Of a DNA stretch of 64,000 bases, positions 33,705 through 45,659 are shown piece by piece. Each line of letters begins with the position of its first letter. The stretch's first letter is position 1. The position numbers and the translations under genes are program-made. This DNA is from Cristatella mucedo (lineage: Eukaryota; Bryozoa; Phylactolaemata; Cristatellidae): positions 8,013,001-8,077,000 of the forward strand of contig WPIO01000007.1 of assembly GCA_009760855.2 (NCBI GenBank). Reading direction: 5' to 3'. The notes below the pieces were generated by a model. It searched no databases, was not told the origin of the DNA, and was given only the letters and a program-made list of their open reading frames with translations.

Positions 33705-36700
33705 GTAAGTAATCCATTGTTCACGTGAAGAGTTTCGCATGCACCTTTTTATCCACCTATGAAGGAGTGTACATGCACTGCGAAGGCTCGTGGGCAACGG
33801 TTCTTTGGTCCTCAGCACAGCGAACATAAAAGTAAAGGTTAGCTGATTTGTCATCCTCAGTTAGTAGAAGAGCCTTAACGGCTATCGCCGCTGCTTGCAG
33901 TGGGTAGTGAAGGATTGTCCGCTGCAGGACTCGAACTTGCAACCTGGATACGGATGTGTAAGTGCTTTACCCGTCGGCTAAGACCATTATTTATCACCGT
34001 AAGGGCATTTAAAGATGCTAAAGTCTTTGCAGAAGTGTGACAAATGCTTACAGAGATTGCACTTTGATGCACGGTTAATGCATCGTAGTTGATTGCACCA
34101 AGGTGACATGGATTGATACTACCTACAGTAATCCTTGAATACCACGTGGTTGATTGTGAATCCTGGCTTTTTGGCAGCCTTTTTCAAACTTACATTTAGT
34201 ATTCCTTGCTTTCTTTTTGTCAGCCGTAAACCAGAGAAAGTGACATGTCCTTTAATTAAAGGTGCACACTCATCAGGGACGTTGGATAGTATTGTGTTTA
34301 ATTTTATATCAAGGAAGAGCGTTCGATAGCAGGGTCATGCAGAAGGACAGAGAGTGGAAGCCTGCTCCAGAAAGCATCGATGTCAGATGATTTTAAGCTT
34401 CCTGACTCTCTTGTAAATTTGGAAGCCGAACGGAATTAAAGGAATAATTAAATCTGCATACGGTCACGATGCTTTCTGGAAAGGGCATCGTTCTCACGTG
34501 TCAAATCTCTTGTACTGCTTTGAGGACACTTTGCAATCTCATGAGTTCAGGGTAGTAGCCGGATAGGTTGTTCTATGTGTAATGATGAATGATTTGGTCT
34601 AATTTATTACATTTCCTGTTCGTGGGTTAGCAAGGGTGGTGCTGTGCAGGCTTAATTGATGAGCAAGTTCTGGCCAGCAGTGAAACATAGCCTCAAGTGA
34701 GACATATTTTGAGATTAGACGAACAGCCGACGATAGTATGCTTTTCTCCAGAGCTTGGTCTAGCGGTTAAGGTGCTCGCCCCGACCAAGGTCTGACTGAG
34801 GTCGTAGGCTCGAGCCCTGAGGCATATGTGAAGCGCCTGAATAGAGATTAAGTTCTCTTGGAGCACCATATAAATGAATTATATGAAAGCTTTTCGGTGG
34901 GTTAAGATCAGGGCAGATCCTTTGTCATGATGGCAATGCAGCTAGAAGAAGATATCGGTGATTTAGCCCTTTCGGAAAATTGCTCTCACTGACGGCATGG
35001 CGTGCTTTGGATCTGTGTCCTGTTGCTGCCAGGTTACTTCCAGTTCTCACAGAGCAGTTGCACTCGGAAAGCCCTAAATTTTAAGCAGTTAAAAGTATTT
35101 ATGTTGTTTCACACTACCTTCACACTTGCAACATAGTGTTCCTATTCTAGCTGCTGTGCAACAACCCCAAACCAGCAATCAGAATTGCAATGTCATATAA
35201 TTTCAGCCCAGAATCTAAATGTCATTTAAAGGCAGTCCTCTTGGAAGGCCTTTTACACTGCTTTATATGCACTCAGGTGCAAGAATTCCTTGCAGTATGG
35301 CCGCCGATGCTGTGACTGTAAAATTTGTTTGGGTAATCAAAGAGGGTTATTTACGGTGCCAGGCGTACTAAAATTATGGAAAGTATGTGAAAATATTTAT
35401 TGACAACCAAAAACCACAGACATGCTGTTGGTGTGTATGGGTTCAGCCAGCATGGCATCGTCCTACCACGATTCTTTATAACCTCCCTTATCTTAAGATG
35501 AATAGAGGCTACCAGCTTATGTAATCTTCTCTACTGTAGCACGTTTCAAAGAGCCTGAGTTTTACTGAAAGGCTGGCTACTGGTGTAGGCCGAACACCCT
35601 GCCTCTGCCGACTGTTCATATTGATCCATAATAGTTTTATAGGGTTTCAAACCAGGAGGCTGGCTGTGCCATTGCACCAGTACCAAATAGGTGTTCGTCA
35701 AAAAGTACGTCACCTTCCAGGCAGTTGGCACAGGATCGTCATCTTGTTGCCAAAGGTAACGGCCCCTCCAGACAAAGTATTTGAGCCTTGAAATCCACTT
35801 TTCTTGACCAACAATGACTTAAGTGAAGTACCCTTCGAGGAATCTTTGTTTGGTGCTGGTGCCGGTGCTCAGCCAGCTGCCTGTTTCTTTTCTGTTTCCT
35901 TGTTCAGATGAGAATGCAAACACTTAGCATTGTGGGGCAGTAAGCGTGCCTCCTGTGCCCTTGCCAAGCCTTTTAGCACCAGGCGGCTGGGGAGAAGGGC
36001 TCTAGCCTCCCTTCTGGAACGTGACCGAAAGCAGTGTGTTGCAGGCGTGCCACTGGAAACGCCCCCTTTTGCACACACCCCCTTAGCCCCCTTGTGAAGC
36101 CCAGTGGCCATTTCCAGGTAGCTGCTAGGCTTCCAGGCAGGGCCTGCCAGGCATAGGGAGCTGCTCAAGATGCTTGTCGAGTGGCTCGCCCTCGGCACTC
36201 AGCTGGAAGATGTTTTCCGGACGGAAGGGCTGTCACATTTTTTTTAACTGGGTCCTTAGTGGGCTACTTGGGTTACGAATCTGTTCCTAGAGGAACGTAT
36301 TATTCTCTTTAAAGGAGTGATCGTAATATTGGATGGGATAAAGAAATAGTTATTTTTAGACAGCTCCGAAGAGCTCTGCTCAATTGCAGTGCAGCCTCCG
36401 GCTCTCCAGTTTGGGGTTCTGGTTTCATTTTATAGACATCTGAATTCGTTGCTATCGTGGCACTCAGTTGTCTTGTAACTTCTGGCTTTTCTCAAATAAG
36501 GTATGTGCCAATTGTTTTTTGGAGATACATGCTGGAAAGTATCAGCAAAGTACTTCAATGGGCATGCCCTCCCCATTTTGTTTATCGGTGCAAAGCATCG
36601 TCTAAAAGTGAGAAATTATGAATGCTGGATCTATGCTACCTATGCGATTACGGGGGGGGCAGGTCACGTGATTATCTACACTAATAATTTTTGCGAGCCT

Positions 36701-39340
36701 GAAATTCCCCTACACAGCGGCCATGCAGAAAGCAGAGCTTCTGACGGTCCTGTGGGTCTGCAAAGGAATTAACGAATTCTTTCCTTTATTCTTCTAACAA
36801 CAAGGCAACACTGAATGATCATTAAAGCTTGAATATTTAAACAACATAGGTCGAATAGTTCAAAATGATCGTTCAGGCATTCAAGCTCATACAATTCCCA
36901 GTGACAATGAGGCTGTGTGGTGCAGTGTTAAAACACAATCAAAGCAGTGATAACGTTCCAGCACAAGGGACCGATGCATAACATCAACAATCATGTGATC
37001 TCTGCCTGAGTTTCTTTGGAGTGTTTTCACGAACAGCTCCACATGCCCACTTGAAAGATCAAGGATTAGTTTCCTCCTTGGAAGAAGTTCCTGGCAATGG
37101 ACGTGACCCATGCGATACGTTTTTCTGGCCTAGTGACACTGCTAGTTTTGCTGCAATATGTCAATTGCTGATTGGTTACCAATGCAGCCAGCTTCGCCAG
37201 AATGAGCCAGTCGTTTCTTCCTTATCGTGCTGATGCGAGTGACATGTGTTTCCTTTCTTTGTGTTGTAGTGATTCCAGCGGGTGCCATTCAAATAGCTGC
37301 TCATGGCGACGGTTCAGGACAGGGTCTTCAGACTCTGACCATGAGCAACTCAAGTGCTGCAGCTGGTGCAACGATTGTCCAGTATGCTCAGTCACCTGAC
37401 GGCCAGTATTTTATCCCTGCTTCTAGTGTGCAGACGTTTCAGCTGTCACCTGCCACGTCCCTTTCGCAGGGTGTAGTCATGACTTCCCAGGCTGGTTTGT
37501 CCTCATCTGGCCATGTCACGGAGGAGGTGTCCAGAAAACGAGAGCTTCGACTCTTAAAAAATAGGTGGGTGCCTTGTATATGTCGCGATTCACGTTAGCC
37601 ACTTCTGTAAACACCTAGATCTGGAATTCGTAGCATGACCAACGGATACATAGCAAAGTTCTTACGCTGACCCACAATACCTGCCACAGCTTGGCTCCTC
37701 CGTACCTAGCTGAACTGCTGCACCAGTTTCAGCCTCCTCGTGTCCTCAGGTCCTGCATGGACAATAAATTAGCTCTCCCATTCCTCTGCTTAAAGACCGT
37801 TGGCGACAGAAGCTTTAGCTCTGCAGATCCTAGACTGTGGAACTCGCCTCCACGATTCTTACGCAACTATAACTGCTCTCCTGCTGGCGACTATGGCACA
37901 TCTTTTCCAGGCGTCCTGAGCTGTTTCTTACATGTTACTCACTACCTCAACTGCTCTCCTGACTCTGCAGTGCTTCCCATTTTCTTTTTGTTGCGTGAGA
38001 TGAAGTCTATTGGCTAGCGAGTGCGTAGTGAAAGTCGCTTAGGCTGTGAGTGCGCTATACAAAACTCTCCTGCGTAACACCCACATAGTCTTTGTGGCTT
38101 TGTGGAGTTACAGATATACATACAGACATGCATTACGTATGACGTACAGTTGGTCATCATTGGTGTTGTGACTCGACAGCTGCAACCACTTCGCTTGATT
38201 GGCATTGTGCAACATATGGGCCTGTACGGTTTCTGTGCTCACACACATTGGGATAAAATACTTAAGCATGCCAAGTACTCTGAATGTGGACGTGCATGCC
38301 AACAATATGTCTTTTGACATTCCTATGATTTTCTCATCGATTACCACTATCACCCGAAGTGCTAAAGCTTGATTTTTATGGTCACGGTATTGTTAGTGCC
38401 TGTTGTTCCTCAGTTTCTTGTGTGGAGCACGTCTCGAGATGGGGCTCATGGCAATCTCACGGTGAGAATGATGAGGGTAAGATGCAACCTGTGGGAATAA
38501 AGACAAATTTTGCTCGAAATCGGCACACAAAAAGTTGAAAATCTGTCTAATATCGATACAAACGATTCAAAAACCTGTAAAACATCGCTGCGATTTGTTA
38601 GCGGGTTATCGGCCGAGAAGTAATTGTACATGGAAAGCAGCCTCTTGACTTAAACCCTGCTGCAAAGCCTGAAATAAAGCTGTTTGCATTTTTCGCCAGC
38701 AGGGGCTGTCGGGATCTCTGTGCTATTCACCGATCCCGAGCCATCAAAACCATGTTGTCATGGCCATACATTTTATTACATCCGGTGATCCCTTACTTGA
38801 TGACCACACCAGTTTCGCAGTCAAGTCTGCCTTATTTCAGCTATATTACATTGCGAAAATTCGAGCCTGCTGAGACAAGGATACCACAGACAGGCTGGTC
38901 CTTTCATTCAAGACAACCCGTCTTTGACTTCTGTTAATCAATGCTCACACGTCTTCCTATTCTTACATTTGGATGGTCACAGTTTGTGTAAATTCTGCAG
39001 CTTGGCTTGTTTGTCTTGAATATCGAAGCTGCCGAGTCACACCTACTTTTTCGACCAGTTTTGGCTCCCCATCAAGCAGTATATCGACTTTAAGGTTCTG
39101 TCACTTACTTGAGGTCTCTTTATTCTCTTGGTCCAGGTACCTATCCGAAATATTTTCTAATCAGTTTTCACATCTCTTCCTACACTTTACCTATGGTGCA
39201 AAGGAAGCTTTTCAATTGATTATTCACAACATCCACAGAGTCAGCACACATAAGCACTAAAGAACATGGTAAATGCTGATACGTGAACCATATGGACTTT
39301 GCACTAGCCTAAGATTGAGATATCTTTCATGCTATCTCTT

Positions 39341-39423
<83 letters not shown>

Positions 39424-40282
39424 CAATCTGTTTCTATGCACTTAACATGTGCATGAAAAGATGCATGTCAGCTGTTTGATGATACGATGCACCATTTCAG
39501 TATGCCTTAGGTCAAGCTTTCACATTGCCTTGAAGTGGGGCATCTCCAGGTGGGCTTCAAATTAGCCTTGCAAGTCAACACCATTCTTAAAGTTTCCATT
39601 ACTCGGACTGGCTTCAAACTTAACATGCACCCCAAATTTTGAACTGTTTTGAGGTTATTGCTATTGGCCAACTGCAGTACACGCCAGACCCAAGACCATC
39701 AGCCTTTTTTTTTAGACCGGCGACAGCTGGTAAGCTAGGAGTCCAAAAAAAGCCTCTGGCTTGTGGGAGTACAGTTAAAGATATTGTTCGTAGTTCAACT
39801 CCTGGATTGAAGAGAGGAATATATGTGGTGCCAGAGATTCTGCAAATGTGCTAAAAACTAAGTAAGCATGGCATTAAACCCTGTTATTTCCAAGGTATTT
39901 CTTTATTTTTTGCTTTTTGGACGGCCGTACTTCTGAGTACATACTCACTGATGCATCTCGGTCGCATCTTAGTACGAAGGTCACGCGGGCTGAAGGCAAC
40001 TATTGCTAAACACATATTTCGAGCAAGGAACCACCTGGCAAATACAGATAACAATTCCGTAATCCGAATGCTACAAACCAATAGACAAGCGCCAGGCGGT
40101 TATTTGTATCACTCTTTCTAACGTATCGTTTCAGAGAGGCTGCAAAGGAATGCCGGCGGAAAAAGAAAGAATATGTGAAGTGTCTGGAGAATCGCGTTGC
40201 TGTGCTGGAGAACCAGAACAAGGCGCTCATCGAAGAGCTGAAATCTTTGAAAGAGCTCTACTGCCAGAAGGAGGTCGTGTAG
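33575..40282 (+). CDS. CREB1: CREB/ATF1/CREM-type bZIP transcription factor, 3' part (three exons)
   Basis: CREB-class factors bind the cAMP response element TGACGTCA as dimers. Exons 33575-33704, 37270-37564 and 40135-40282 join in phase (1, then 2). They encode an acidic/Ser-Thr linker, the Q2-like activation region (GAIQIAAHGDGSGQGLQTLT, ATIVQYAQSPDGQY), and a full bZIP. The basic region reads RKRELRLLKNR|EAAKECRRKKK. The leucine zipper has Leu every seven residues (CLENRVAVLENQNKALIEEL, then KSLKEL), with a stop after YCQKEVV. The KNR|EAA exon border is at the position I recall for vertebrate CREB genes. The phosphoacceptor KID exon (RRPSY) is not visible upstream. Symbol means CREB1/CREM/ATF1 ancestor type. 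Confidence 0.92.
33840..33992 (-). mobile_element. SINE2 in CREB intron
   Basis: gaagagccttaacggctatc, cttgcagtgggtagtgaagg and gactcgaacttgcaacc in reversed order. Confidence 0.7.
34751..34884 (+). mobile_element. SINE1 in CREB intron
   Basis: cttggtctagcggttaaggt (A-box), aggctcgagccctg (B-box), gaagcgcctgaatagagatt and the tail. The rest of the intron 33705-37269 is unique. Confidence 0.85.
37270..37564 (+). CDS. CREB1: CREB exon: Q2-like activation region and start of bZIP
   Basis: This exon lies between acceptor gtgttgtag and donor gtgggt. It carries the QGLQTLTM block, the VQYAQSPDGQYFIPASS block, SQGVVMTSQAG and then SRKRELRLLKNR, the first half of the DNA-binding basic region. A LINE-A 3' fragment starts about 65 bases into the following intron. 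Confidence 0.92.
37630..38112 (+). mobile_element. LINE-A 3' end in CREB intron
   Basis: VLTLTHNTCHSLAPPYLAEL, DRSFSSADPRLWNSPPRFL and the 3' text match LINE-A. Intron remainder 38113-38974 is unique. Confidence 0.8.
38975..39260 (+). mobile_element. Diverged LINE-B fragment in CREB intron
   Basis: VNSAAWLVCLEYRSCRVTP and a gap-ridden continuation follow the LINE-B C-terminal domain. Confidence 0.5.
39345..39421. repeat. (TA)n microsatellite
   Basis: About 38 uninterrupted TA units in the last CREB intron. Confidence 0.95.
40135..40282 (+). CDS. CREB1: CREB terminal exon: basic region and leucine zipper
   Basis: The exon starts after a ctaacgtatcgtttcag acceptor. EAAKECRRKKKEYVKCLENR is nearly the vertebrate CREB sequence. 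Four heptad leucines follow and TAG lies at 40280-40282. The last residues, ELYCQKEVV, differ slightly from the vertebrate end. About 360 bases of 3' UTR lead to an ATTAAA hexamer. Confidence 0.95.
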
Positions 40283-40642
40283 ACAGATAGACAGACGCAC
40301 GACGAAAGCTCTGAGCTCCGTGAGAGCTCCGGGCGCCAGCCAAGTCATGTCGTTCTCGCTACTGGTCGTCGGCTGGCATGCTGATCGCACGATCTGCTCT
40401 CGTGGACTCTGGTGCTAGCCTCTGTCACTGGCACTGCCGCTGCCATCTCAGCCCTACCTACCTATGTGTGGAAATAGATAGAGGCTGATGCTGCAGCAGT
40501 GTATCCAGCTGTATCATGTACATTGCATTGCCGTAGCCCGACTCTCATGTATATAATGTGCAGGCTTGCAGTCCAGGGGCTACTTTTTACGCGATGTCCG
40601 ACAATGTATGCTACCAGCGTTCACCATTTGATGGCAACGTTA

Positions 40643-40648
40643 ATTAAA
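40643..40648 (+). promoter_or_regulatory. CREB1: Probable polyadenylation hexamer of the CREB gene
   Basis: ATTAAA, the common variant of AATAAA, lies 361 bases after the CREB stop codon. It is followed by T-rich sequence (atttgtaatttattttcc), as expected around a cleavage site. Confidence 0.5.
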
Positions 40649-41796
40649 ATTTGTAATTTATTTTCCAAACCATAGCCTCTACTTCGTGCCGTCTCCTAAA
40701 TCTCTTGGTTTGCTGCTGGGTTTCGGAGTCGAGGCGGCAGAAAGCATTGCATCAGAAACGTGGGGACCCGGAACCAACGCTCACTACACTCGATTGAGCC
40801 CCTGTAACTGGCTCTCAGCAGCAGCCCGGTTAGAAGGGAAGAGAGATACGAAAAAGGAATACTCCAGCCATCATTTCTACAATCCCTATCCCGAAAATGT
40901 ATCACCCGAATCCTCACTACTCCGAGAGTGTGGGAAGCTGCAGATCGTACGTACCATGCCAAATAGTAAAAGAACTTTTTCGAAAGCGAGAAGAATTGCC
41001 TGAATTACAACGTATACCTAGGGTGACTCAGGCAGACTGGTTGCAGCCTTGGAAAAGTGCAGTCCCATGACTCACCGGCTGATAGATCTCCCCTAAAACT
41101 GACTAAAGTCCAGTTTTTGCTTTGTGAGCCAGCCAGGTCGCCAATAAATCCACCTCATTGCGGGATAATCTCCATAATGTTTTTATGACTGAATGATGTT
41201 GTTGCTCGTAAGCCTACTTATGATGAATATTTCGTGATATGTATCCGGTTCGACGTCAGTGGCCTAGATCACCCTGCAGTAATCACGAGGCATTTTGTTA
41301 CCTTTCCTTTGGAAAGTCATGACCTGTCTCGGGTGTTTGGCAGCTAAAAGCCAGACAATATAGCGCTCGTGTGCCTTGTATAGCTTCATCACAGCTTATG
41401 GCCTTCAGACGTTCTCGAGCGTGTTGATTTGAGCTGCGAACCAGCCTCACGACTGTTCAGGGCCGTCCGCCTCACCACGGCTGCAAGCCATTGTCTCGTA
41501 CTTAGTTGAGCTCGCATATGTCGTCATCAAGATCATACAACGTCGTTCTGATTACAATTACTGGAGCGCCTTTTCGCCTTCATCTAGTAACCACCAAGCA
41601 TAGTCGTTAGGCCTGCTCTCGGCCTGCGGCTGCTCAGCGTCTGTAAACTACCAATAGATAAATTGACATCGGAAACGTAGGCAAGTCTCAGGCCTACATT
41701 TGTATACCGAAGACGAACGAACTCATTGCAACCACATTACCAATTCTCCAATTCTGAGAGAAACCAGAGAGCCCTATGGCATACAGCTAATTTTAA

Positions 41797-41960
41797 TAAT
41801 AACAGCAGTTATATAACACTTGTACAGCGCCCTAAGAAATCTTAATATATTTCTAGGAGCTTTGCGTAGGCTGCGAAGGAAGCTTGTTGATTTATTAATG
41901 ATAAAATGCACCATTTCAGCACTCATAAAGACAGGATTCCTGCGGATGGAGCGATGTCGG
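41797..41960 (-). mobile_element. LINE-B 3' end, diverged
   Basis: taataataa, tacagcgccctaagaaatct, taatatatttctaggagctt in reversed order. 40649-41796 after CREB and 41961-42563 hold no recognised gene. Confidence 0.5.
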
Positions 41961-42563
41961 AAAGAGCAGTCAGATTTTAGCTCATTTCCTCTTTGTCTTT
42001 GTGTCTCAGTGCAAGTTGATGCCGGATTAGCTGCTCTCTAGGTCCAATCTGTCACGTTCCCCGAAGCTCGCATTTTTCAGAATTGTTGCGACCACTACCG
42101 TAGCACCCAGGGCAGCGCACTGAGTCTCTTCGCACTTCGCGCAGTGTTAAAATTAGAAGCAATGAATGTTTCATATTTGTGGTCATATTAGTTGCTACTG
42201 AAACGTGTTCATTCTAACTAAATAGGTCAGATTATGGCAGTGCTTGAGATTATTAGCGGCTCCTGAATTACAAGCATTTGCCGACCTGATAGGTCATTAT
42301 TCACGCTTTAGACCCTTTGAAAAGCCGTCTGAAGTGATGGTTTTCCAGTCGTACTTTAGGTTTTAAATTAGTGAGTTGCACTTTATTGCTCGGCCTATGG
42401 CAGATGTAGCCTCTTTGTGGCGTTGCAGTAGTATTCCCTACTAAGAGAGCATGGACTTTTCTATATCGGTGCTTCGCGCACGATTCGCTGTGCCGCGCTT
42501 CGAGACGTCTTTTGTCCGCCACTGTCTGACGTGTGCCAGCAACGACTCGCACCCGTTGAGCCG

Positions 42564-43080
42564 CCAGGTTTAAACGGCGAGTCTCGCTTCCTATCTGCTT
42601 CCTACGTAGTTCTATCCTACTTCGGTCTTTTTTTATAGGAAGTTTACACTGTCAGTCTTCCGCTAAATCTTGCTCACCCGCTCCTCCCCCTGGCCCTTGG
42701 AAGTGCACTTTCCAGTGAAATTTAACTTTTCACGATTGCTTTAATCGCCCACCGCCTCACTAATGTAATGTAATTGTAATATAATTGTTGTCTGACTATC
42801 TGGTTGATTAACAGAAACAGGGACTCTCGTGAAACTCTTCGATTAATTCGCAGGTTGAGTCGTCCGCTATGCTTTTCAAAACAATAAAGAAGGCACGCCC
42901 TTGACGGCGCCTACGATTGGTTTGCTAAGTATTGCATGAATCTTGGCCAAGAAATAGAACCGCGTTTGGCTGCTGAGCCTTCGTTAAGTCTTCATTAAGT
43001 CTTGGACCGCCTCCTACGGTGTTGCTGACGTAAGCACCAACAACTCAAGTCGAAAGCAAGACTCGCCGTATAAAACCGGC
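42564..43080. mobile_element. M1 TIR element, non-coding, 517 bp
   Basis: Left end gccaggtttaaacggcgagt and, reversed, right end gccggttttatacggcgagt are inverted repeats continuing ctYgcttYc. No long frame inside. Internal text (cgcgtttggctgctgagcct) recurs near 53850. Confidence 0.7.
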
Positions 43081-43311
43081 TTCACGTGCGCAGCCTGCGG
43101 CCGAGGACTTCAATTCAGGAGCCGCTGCTGTTACGAACGGGATGTAGCGCCTTCCACGGCCGGACTGAGCTAGCGACTCGGCGCGTTATTAGCCTTGCTA
43201 GACTCGGCCGCCACGCGACGTACACCGGCAAAGCTCGAAGCTTTGGAATCGTGGCTTGCAACTTGTTGGTGCCACGCCCACACACGTACGTAAGCCGACA
43301 AGAGAGTACGG

Positions 43312-43470
43312 GCTGATTTAACGGCCTCATTTGTATAGCGGCAAAAGAGCCTAAACGGCTATCACCACCGCCTGCAGTTGGCAATACAGAATCGCCCACT
43401 GCAAGATTCGAACCCACGACCTCGGTCGCGAATGAAGAGCGAGCACCTCACCTCCTGGGCTATCGCGGAC
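43312..43470 (-). mobile_element. SINE2
   Basis: gctgatttaacggcctcatt, agcctaaacggctatcacc, gattcgaacccacgacctcg in reversed order. Confidence 0.75.
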
Positions 43471-43599
43471 AATAGCGGAATACTGCTGCAGCGAAGAGCG
43501 CCCCCTATCTTAAGATAGCGAGTCCATATCCGTAGCGTAGAGAAGTCTATTTGACAGTGACGGAAGGTTACAGGTGTTCAACAGCGCCACGACGCGCAA

Positions 43600-43870
43600 T
43601 AACTTTAATAACAATAATAATGCACCTGATAAAGCGCCCTCAGAGAACTCAATCTCTTTCTAGGCGCTTTGCATTTGCTGCAAAGGGAAACACGAGGGAA
43701 TGGTGAGTAATATCGTGCTTGATAAACAACATGAATAACATGATTAGGGGTGACATGCACAGGTTCACCATGCAAGTGTGGTTAGTGGCAGCATGAGTAG
43801 TGTCAGCACGAGTGGCAGCATGAGTAGTGTCAGCACAGTGTCAGCCCGCATAAGCACACACAACTTTCGT
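43600..43870 (-). mobile_element. LINE-B 3' end with internal 27-bp duplication
   Basis: (AAT)n, hairpin and 3' UTR. The unit gtggcagcatgagtagtgtc is repeated in tandem at about 43785-43838. Confidence 0.75.
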
Positions 43871-44121
43871 AGAGCTCACTGGCCTAATGCAAAGAGCTCA
43901 GCCCAAATGTCAAGGCCAACTCCGGGAGTACAACTGACTGCCTACAGCACGGCGTCGGCTTTTAATGTAATGTAATCTATCTCCGTCCGTAACTCGGCAA
44001 AGCCACAGAGACTATGTGGGTGGTACGCAGGCGAGTTGTGTATAGCCCAATCACAGCCTAAGCGGCTTTCGATACGCATTCGTTAGCCAACAGACTTCGT
44101 CTCACGCAACAAAGAGAAAGT

Positions 44122-44313
44122 TCGCGCTACCACTAACCACATTTGCATGCTGACCCTGTTCATGTCACCCCTAACCATGTTATTCTTGTTGTGTATTGAG
44201 CATGCTATTACTAACCATTCGATCATGCTTCCTTTGCAGCAAATGTAAAGCGCCTAGGGAGAGATTGAGTTCTCTGAGGGAGCTTTATCAAGTGTGTTGT
44301 CATTATTATTATT
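44122..44313 (+). mobile_element. LINE-B 3' end in LINE-A, 5-bp target duplication
   Basis: 3' UTR, hairpin and (ATT)n. AAAGT flanks at 44117-44121 and 44314-44318. Confidence 0.85.
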
Positions 44314-44372
44314 AAAGTCGGAAACATAGCAGAGTCAGGAGAGCAGTTGAAGTCGTGAGTAACATGGAAGTA

Positions 44373-44553
44373 AAAAAAAAGTCCTAGCTGATCAAACAGC
44401 CTCTTTTTGTATAGCGACAGAAGAGCCTTCACGGCTATCACCACCGCTTGCAGCGGCGATAAAGGATCGCTCACCACAGGAATCGAACCCACAACCTCTG
44501 GTCCGAGGTCGTGAAAAGCAACCGCTTTACCTACTGTGCCATCACGGCTCACC
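44373..44553 (-). mobile_element. SINE2 in LINE-A, 5-bp target duplication
   Basis: An A-run lies at 44373. Reversed SINE2 order through taccatcacggctcacc-like text. AAGTA flanks at 44368-44372 and 44554-44558. Confidence 0.85.
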
Positions 44554-45659
44554 AAGTAGCAGCTCCGGACGCCGGGAAAGAATGTGCCACATTCGGCAGC
44601 AGGAGAGTAGTTGTCGTTGTGTAAGAATTGTAGGAGCAGTTCCCCAGTCTAGAGCCTGCAGAGCAAAAGCCTCTGTCACCAAAGGTCTTTAAGCGGAGGA
44701 TGAAACGGCTAATTTATAATCCATACAGGACCTGAGGACATGGGGAGGCTGAAACTAATGTAGTGGTTCAGCTAGGTATAGAGGAGCCAAGCCGTGGCAG
44801 GCCTTGAGGGTCAGCGTAAGAACTTTTCTCTGTATTCTTTGATCAATCGGCAGCCATTCAAGCTCTTTCAGCAAAGAAGACACATGGTCAAACCTGCAGG
44901 ATTTGTAAATTAGCCTTTCAGCCATATTCACAGCCAGCTGCAGTGGCCTAGTGGCTTTTTCGGTAGCCCAGCCAAAAAGGAATTACAATAATCAAGCCAA
45001 GACAGAAGTAAGGAGCTAGGTAAATTCTCGACCATAGATTATCGCATAATCGATTCTTAACTGTTGCCATTCAGGAACCGCGAATGATGAATATCAGTTG
45101 CTAGGTTTCAGCCCGTCAAGTGTGAGGAGGAAACGAAGGAAGACATTTGCACCAGAACTGCAAAAAAAAGGTTCGTAGATTAGTGTAGGGAGCGTTAGCT
45201 GCTGGAATTCAGTTGTCAGCCTTTGAAGAATCTCTTTTATTTAAAGTTCATAATCTAGTGAAGTTGCAGCGCATAGGGTTGTGTAATAATTTGTTATATA
45301 ACAAGCATGCAATAATCTTCGTAAGCGCTATTTAATTGCGACAGGTCTCACTAACTAACATACGTGGTTTATTAAAAGGTGAAACTAGCTGATTTAGCAT
45401 AGCCGCTACTTCAGTACAGCCCGTTTGAACACGTTTATAAGACTGAACTATACTAATAATGATTATGAAAATAAGAATAATGATAATATATTTGTATAGC
45501 GCGCTCAGAGAACTGAATTTCTTTCTACGAAAGAATATCGATTGAGCCTAGCCTCAAAGGACTGCGGATGATGCGGATGATGCTCTAAGTGTCGAATAAA
45601 TTGTTCGAATAGAGCTCGAAAGCTCACTTTTACGTCGATCTCGTACTGGACCAATAAGC

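Larger units (their letters stand above)
43963..45005 (-). mobile_element. LINE-A 3' half carrying LINE-B and SINE2 insertions
   Basis: Reversed LINE-A from the 3' end through ECA..RTESR text to the ELEWLPIDQRIQRKVLTLTL-like region. Interrupted by LINE-B (44122-44313) and SINE2 (44373-44553). 45006-45659 after it has only a 60-base LINE-B tail near 45475. Confidence 0.8.
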
